From Erythrophleum ivorense (taxonomy: Eukaryota; Streptophyta; Magnoliopsida; Fabales; Fabaceae): 64,000 nucleotides of DNA. Both the position numbers and the translations under genes were made by a program. Each line of letters begins with the position of its first letter. Position 1 is the first letter of the stretch. This document shows positions 59,663-64,000 of this stretch, piece by piece. The stretch lies in NCBI GenBank assembly GCA_026724425.1, contig JAIUCV010000003.1, positions 55,879,088 to 55,943,087 of the forward strand. Reading direction: 5' to 3'. The notes beneath the pieces are model-generated. The model searched no databases, was not told the DNA's origin, and saw nothing but the letters and a program-made list of their open reading frames with translations.

Positions 59663-59867
59663 TGGTATGAGGACTTTAGGCAAAGTAATTCTCAATATGA
59701 TTTCATTCCAAAAGATTCAACAACAACTCTCCAACTCTCCTGGTTCATACTTATACTAGCTAGAGTAAAGAAGATATTGAGTTACATCCAACAAACTAAC
59801 CAGAAACAATCCTCACTAACTACTAACAAACAACCTAACAAACAACTTTTTATTATAACATGAAACA
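59663..59867 (-). repeat. 5' LTR of the non-autonomous element
   Basis: 205 bp, same length as its partner. Both contain GGCAAAGTAATTCTCAATAT and ACTACTAACAAACAA. Confidence 0.9.
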
Positions 59868-60540
59868 CCTTTGGTTTTGATTGAAGACATGTTCTTTTAG
59901 CTTTCTTTTGCATTAGATTTTTCCTCCATTTTCTTTGAAGGCTATGCTTTTTTTTTTTTCAATTAAAAAAAATAGCATATTTTAGTTAGTGGAAAATTGG
60001 AAATATACAAAGCAATAGACACATAGCAACAAGCAAGTGTCAGTTTATACCTCTTTTCCTCTCACTGCTCTTATGTCACTTTTCAAGCCTATAGTACTTT
60101 GGACAGCATTTCTACTTCTTTCTTCCATAGTCTCCACCTTAGTAGGCCCATGTAACTACAGACATACATACTGTCCCTCCCCCTCTTGCATTTCTCCAAA
60201 CATATTACTAATATGTTCCATATTCTTTTATATTATCAATACAACTTCAATTTGATATTATAAAGGAAAAGAAAAGGCTTCCATAAGCGTGGACCACAAA
60301 AAATGTGATATTATAAAGGAAAAGAAAAGACTTTCAATTTGATATTATAAATGAAAGCATTGACATATCACTATTTGCAGAAAATTGGAGAGGCAATGAT
60401 CATAAAAATGGTTGAAAGCTTTAAATAAAGATTTCCATTCAATCAATACTACAGCTTTTCCACATGTAGCAGTAATTTATGTTGATACATCATCAATTTC
60501 TTTAATATTAACTTGGGAGTTAAAAACCAGTAGATTATAC
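59868..60540. other. Intergenic DNA
   Basis: A short direct repeat (GATATTATAAAGGAAAAGAAAAG, at about 60253 and 60307) is the only structure seen. Confidence 0.4.
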
Positions 60541-60624
60541 CTTTGATTTTCTATTCAGTTCAGCCCATCTGATTGTCTTAGTGCAAAGTTGCTCCACTCT
60601 CTTAAAAAGAGCATGAGGTTTTCC
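60541..60624 (-). pseudogene. Fragment of magnesium-chelatase subunit H (CHLH/GUN5)
   Basis: Twenty-eight codons on the minus strand read GKPHALFKRVEQLCTK followed by TIRWAELNRKSK, then a stop two codons later. This matches the conserved CHLH segment around GK.HAL.KRVEQLC...IRW.EL.RK.K (about two thirds identical from memory of the family). CHLH is the large porphyrin-binding subunit that inserts Mg into protoporphyrin in chlorophyll synthesis. Only this piece is present: the strongly conserved continuation (EKKLAITVFSFPP) is absent, so it is a fragment, perhaps captured by a transposon or left from a pseudogene. Confidence 0.55.
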
Positions 60625-63127
60625 TAAAAACACGGCAGATTAATAAAAAACAATAGAGGAATTAGTCAAACTAAAGCAGTAGAGAAATAATGTACAAGGT
60701 AGAAATTTCCAACTAAGAATCATGCTAGATGATAGAAATGAGAGGGAATTTTACTTATTTATTTCCAAAAGAAAAATTGTCTGGGTTTCCATCAACTATA
60801 AATATAAAACATCATACCTGGCTTGTACCCAGGCCAACAAGGGACACAAGTCAATAGACCTTTAAAATAGTAATCTAATAATATGAAAATGTGTAAATAA
60901 TATATTATATAATATTATTTGTATTACCAACCCAAACACTTATAATTCAAAAAGAAATGCTTAGAATGGGAATATTATTAAGCAAATAGAACTTGGAGAA
61001 TGAAGGATGGCATAAGTATAGAGATGCATTAATGAAAAGTAACCATTGCAAAAGATATAAATAAATGCAAAATTTCAGTTTCATGCAAATAAAATAAACA
61101 AATTTCTTTAACAAGTCTTGTTTCACCCAATTTCTAAATCAGTCATTATACTTAAAGGAATTAATTTGAACTTAGGGCAGGACTTTGTGGACCAACAAAG
61201 TAATCAAACTCAATGGAAACAAAAAGTATTCTAGGTAGCCAAATTTTTTTCTTCCCCTCATTTTGATACTTTGGTTGTCTTCACAATCAATTATTCCCCT
61301 GATCATCAGGAAGTTGCTAAGTATGCTAGCAATCATGTGCCAATAAGTCTGAAAGACTCAACCTCATCTTAATTTCTAAATGACACTTTAAAAAGAGCAC
61401 TAAATGATATATATTCAGACTTCCAACAAATCTAAAGACAGTCCTCACTCAAAAGCCAATATATTCACCCCACAATCAGAGTCATATCTAAAGCTAGATA
61501 TCATGGAACCCCCATATCCTTCTTTCTTTTTTTTTTGGGTTCGTCCTACTCTCCCGTAGAGATTGTTCACATTGCAGGGATTACACAACATAAAGCAAGC
61601 ACAACAAAATCGCAGAAAAAAAGCAAATAAGATTAAAACAAACAGAAACAGAATCCAACTAAATCCACCAAAAAAAATTCTGTATAAATTCCATACTAGT
61701 TCTTGCTGAAGCTTTCTATTTTGCTCAATAGCATAATTTTTCTCCTGGGTCACCTTTGAGACTAATAATTGGCCTTAAGCCTAAATAGTTAGACAAAAAA
61801 CTAAGATTATGAAAAGTATTTTATTATACGCATTAAGATTATGAAAGCTACTTCTTTACTTTTCCTGCCAAAATATTGCAAAATCAAAGCCTACAAAGCT
61901 GCCCAAAATCTTTGAATAGAGGAAGAGCATTGCACACTCCACGAATGTACATGGGTAAAGTGTGGCAGCCTCCACAAACCAATTGGGCCATTCATGTGCC
62001 TGTGCACACATTATATGCTTTTGGTTTGATTGTCTCATAGTCCCTTGACTGAAAAGAGACAGATATAGGTAGCAAATTGAACTTTCAAGTGAAAAGAAAC
62101 TAGAGCTTAGCAGGAGGAGGCACAGCTCTGACTGCACTGCAAACAGTGCAACCAAAAGAGGTGGCTCCAACAGAATACAGTGGAAGGATTCTACACCCAG
62201 AACACACAAGCTGACTCTCTGCACCTGATTTCCCATGTAGGTTTTGACATAAGTGTTAAATAAATCATGAAAAAACAGAAAATAGCAATAAACTTTAATT
62301 GCAAGTAAGAAAAAAAAATCTTAAACTTCTGAAAAAAGTATATTCGAGTTTATGCACACAGACAACACCTATAACACAGCATTGACCATCCTCACCTTCC
62401 CATCTCTTTCATACTTTCTTCTATCTAAATAAAGATTCAAATGAATTGAATTTTCTATAAAGATAGACAAGAAGCAGACAGCAGTGAATTGCTTGTGCAG
62501 GAAGGGCAACTTGACAACTGGATATAGCAAGGAGCAATAAACTCCAATTGCATGGTTCTGTGCTACAAATGGCATGGCAGAATGGAAGCACAAGAAAATA
62601 AACCCAGATCAAAAGATAATAAAGATCAAAAGCTGGATTGGAGAAAAACAAACCCAGAACACCAAAATCTTCTAGAAGTTAATTATATGGCCGCTGACTT
62701 AATTCATGAAGTTATCAAGTTCGATGCCTTAAGGTTTACATTTAGCCATCTGTAGTATCATACTATTTTAATTAATAAGGAGGCACTTCCTGCAATTTTT
62801 GTTGACTGAATTATGCACTTCTTCATGAACTATATATTTATATTAATGAGCATGAAAACACCAAAAATTGTTATAAGATCTGTCAGACCCTATTGTGTGA
62901 TTTAAAAGATGGTTTTGGTGGGGCTAAAGTAATTATTCAAGGACAAAATTTGAACCGCAAGAAGCTGCATTCAAGGAGATAATAGAAGAATCAAGTATGC
63001 CAATATTGTTCTAAATCTCTCTAAAGCAATAATCATAACAAAATTTTGCCCCTCTGAGACAAAATCCAAACAAATAACCTTGAATCTTATCTTAGAACAA
63101 ATTCAGAATTTCCACAACAAGGCATAC
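60625..63127. other. Intergenic or intronic DNA left of the ARPC4 exon
   Basis: On the ARPC4 strand this would be intron 1 or the rest of the gene, yet I could not find the expected next exon (NFPCQEVERHNKPEVE). A minus-strand coiled-coil-like stretch (VTQEKNYAIEQNRKLQQEL) at about 61683-61750 stands out but is unassigned. Frames at 61856-62236 look random. Confidence 0.3.
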
Positions 63128-63193
63128 CTGCAAGCACATTGCACTCTCGAGTGTGTTCCGTATGCAGGTCAAGTATAACCGTAATGAGCTAGC
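63128..63193 (-). CDS. ARPC4: Arp2/3 complex subunit 4 (ARPC4), first coding exon only
   Basis: Twenty-two codons on the minus strand read ASSLRLYLTCIRNTLESAM then CLQ, flanked by the acceptor AATTTTCAG and donor GTATGC. This is the strongly conserved N-terminus of ARPC4 (usually M-A-x-SLRLYLTCIRNTLEAAMCLQ, followed by NFPCQEVER). ARPC4 is a core subunit of the Arp2/3 complex, which starts branched actin filaments and in plants affects trichome and pavement-cell shape. The initiator Met is expected at the end of an upstream exon, but no ATG/GT border is visible between 63194 and 63720. Downstream exons were not found in this window. It is either a gene with a very long first intron or a leftover first exon. 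Confidence 0.65.
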
Positions 63194-63720
63194 CTGAAAA
63201 TTTGCCCTTCTACAACTGAAAGAATCACGAACTAGCAAAGTGAACAAACTAGAATTATTATGTTTTGCGGCTAAGAAGGAAAGTGGTAAACTCTAACACG
63301 ATTGGACAATATATCAGTCCACCAGGAACTTCCTTTGCTGTAGAACCCAGGTGAAGGAATATCCAAAATCGTTCGCTCGATTGGGTTTGGCCGAAAACTG
63401 AATGAGCAGGGAAGGAATCAAAAATCAAATAGAGAAGGAAGATTTGGTCAAAAATGGGGAGCGAATAACGGCGACGGAGGGGCAATGACTGCCGTAAATT
63501 GTTTTCAACGGCCGGAAAAATGACTGCCGCAATTTCCCGCATTTCTTGCAGTCCAGCGTTTGAAACTTGCCTTCTAAGATGAGTTGGGGACAAGAAGGCC
63601 AGAGATGAGGGCAACGCAAATGTTTACGGAAAACTTTCATTTGGGGCAAACGTAGCCCAAATAATAAAGGCAAACTACAAAGGATGACCTTATATCGTAT
63701 CAAATTTATAATATAACGAA
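63194..63720 (-). promoter_or_regulatory. Leader and promoter region of the ARPC4 exon
   Basis: 63260-63650 is GC-richer than its surroundings and on the minus strand resembles a 5' leader exon and intron. Short frames inside it (63258-63703) have no domain. TGGGCT (a site II-type element common upstream of housekeeping genes) lies on the minus strand at about 63659-63654. No TATA box is convincing. Confidence 0.35.
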
Positions 63721-64000
63721 AGATTTTAAAAATTAAAATTATTTTTAAAACTTATCATTAGTATCAGATTTCAAGATATTTATCGCACCTAATAATAAAT
63801 ATTTTAAAATTAATAATAAAATCTTTTTAAATATGATAATAATGATGACTTAATCTTAGATAGCCCATACACCATATTTTTCTTTTGAAGTAACTTTAAC
63901 CCATGAAAATATAGATGTCCAAGCTTTTTATGCCATAGTCACCATTCATCTTTCATTTGTGCTTTGAACGCAATATCTCCCCCCATAATTGAAAGCTAGT
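63721..64000. other. Intergenic DNA at the window edge
   Basis: AT-rich, then from 63890 a more balanced stretch that may be retrotransposon debris. Nothing certain. Confidence 0.3.

Larger units (their letters stand above)
57902..59867 (-). mobile_element. Non-autonomous LTR retrotransposon, internally deleted, 1966 bp
   Basis: Two 205-bp LTRs (57902-58106 and 59663-59867) start TGGTATGA and end AACA on the plus strand. Read on the minus strand they run TGTT...CATACCA. The flanks CATTT (57897-57901) and CCTTT (59868-59872) match at 4 of 5 positions, consistent with a decayed 5-bp duplication. The purine tract AGGGGGGAGTAT on the minus strand directly precedes the 3' LTR at 58107-58118, which fixes orientation. 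By hand the LTRs differ at about 27 of 205 positions. The tail before the purine tract reads ILEDKDHLLGG, like the end of a Ty3/gypsy pol, and the left end carries a gag-like start. Reverse transcriptase and integrase are missing. Confidence 0.88.

Noticed and set aside
61856..62236. 126-residue minus-strand frame as a gene
   Set aside because: Cys/Leu/Ser-rich composition without domain, splice or promoter support; probably a chance open frame.
1..64000. CRISPR arrays, bacterial operons or ribosomal RNA genes
   Set aside because: Nothing of this kind is present; the regular repeats found are satellites, microsatellites or transposon ends typical of plant nuclear DNA.

Overview
The window is nuclear DNA of a flowering plant, very probably a eudicot. 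It is strongly AT-rich, its genes have introns with GT/AG borders, and it holds a TIR-NBS-LRR resistance gene, a class that is essentially missing from monocots. The species cannot be read from the sequence. Most of the 64 kb is repeat-derived. I can support only two complete protein genes: a five-exon TIR-NBS-LRR gene (complement, exons between 28056 and 32614) and a small secreted proline-rich protein (complement 52199..52609). A third conserved gene enters at the right edge as one coding exon of the Arp2/3 subunit ARPC4 (complement 63128..63193).

Layout. 1-8500: intergenic, retrotransposon-like DNA, a copy of the flank of the proline-rich gene (4015-4330) and a two-copy tandem repeat (6271-7431). 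8500-18950: exon-like islands without long reading frames, interrupted by a complete but inactivated Ty3/gypsy chromovirus (11547-16595, target duplication TAGTT). 18200-23851: a dense cluster of small DNA transposons, namely an AT-rich MITE, a three-copy tandem array, a hAT-type element (8-bp duplication), a Tourist-type MITE (TTA), a Mutator-type foldback element (10-bp duplication) and a second PIF/Harbinger-like MITE. 23852-28050: intergenic. 28056-32614: the TNL gene, with W-box cores upstream and the relic 5' end of a second copy at 33540-33960. 35040-40600: a decayed endogenous pararetrovirus of badnavirus/tungrovirus type, split by a 690-bp hAT-type MITE and cut off where reverse transcriptase should begin. 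41810-43400: repeat-rich, possibly LTR-derived DNA. 43903-49430: a degenerate CACTA (En/Spm) transposon with TnpD-like and TnpA-like genes. 52199-52609: the proline-rich gene. 55280-63200: CACTA-like debris, a 2-kb internally deleted LTR retrotransposon (57902-59867), a magnesium-chelatase H fragment (60541-60624), several unexplained minus-strand exon-like islands and the ARPC4 exon.

The host genes do not form a pathway. The TNL would act in intracellular immunity, the proline-rich protein in the cell wall, and ARPC4 in actin branching. The most interesting points are the separate TNL exon that supplies an N-terminal membrane anchor, together with an altered MHD motif (MHG) and a reduced LRR region; the pararetrovirus fossil dated relative to a nested MITE; a tRNA-like A-box/B-box segment inside that MITE; and the near-palindromic Mutator foldback element. 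All calls come from reading the sequence by eye; no database search was run.
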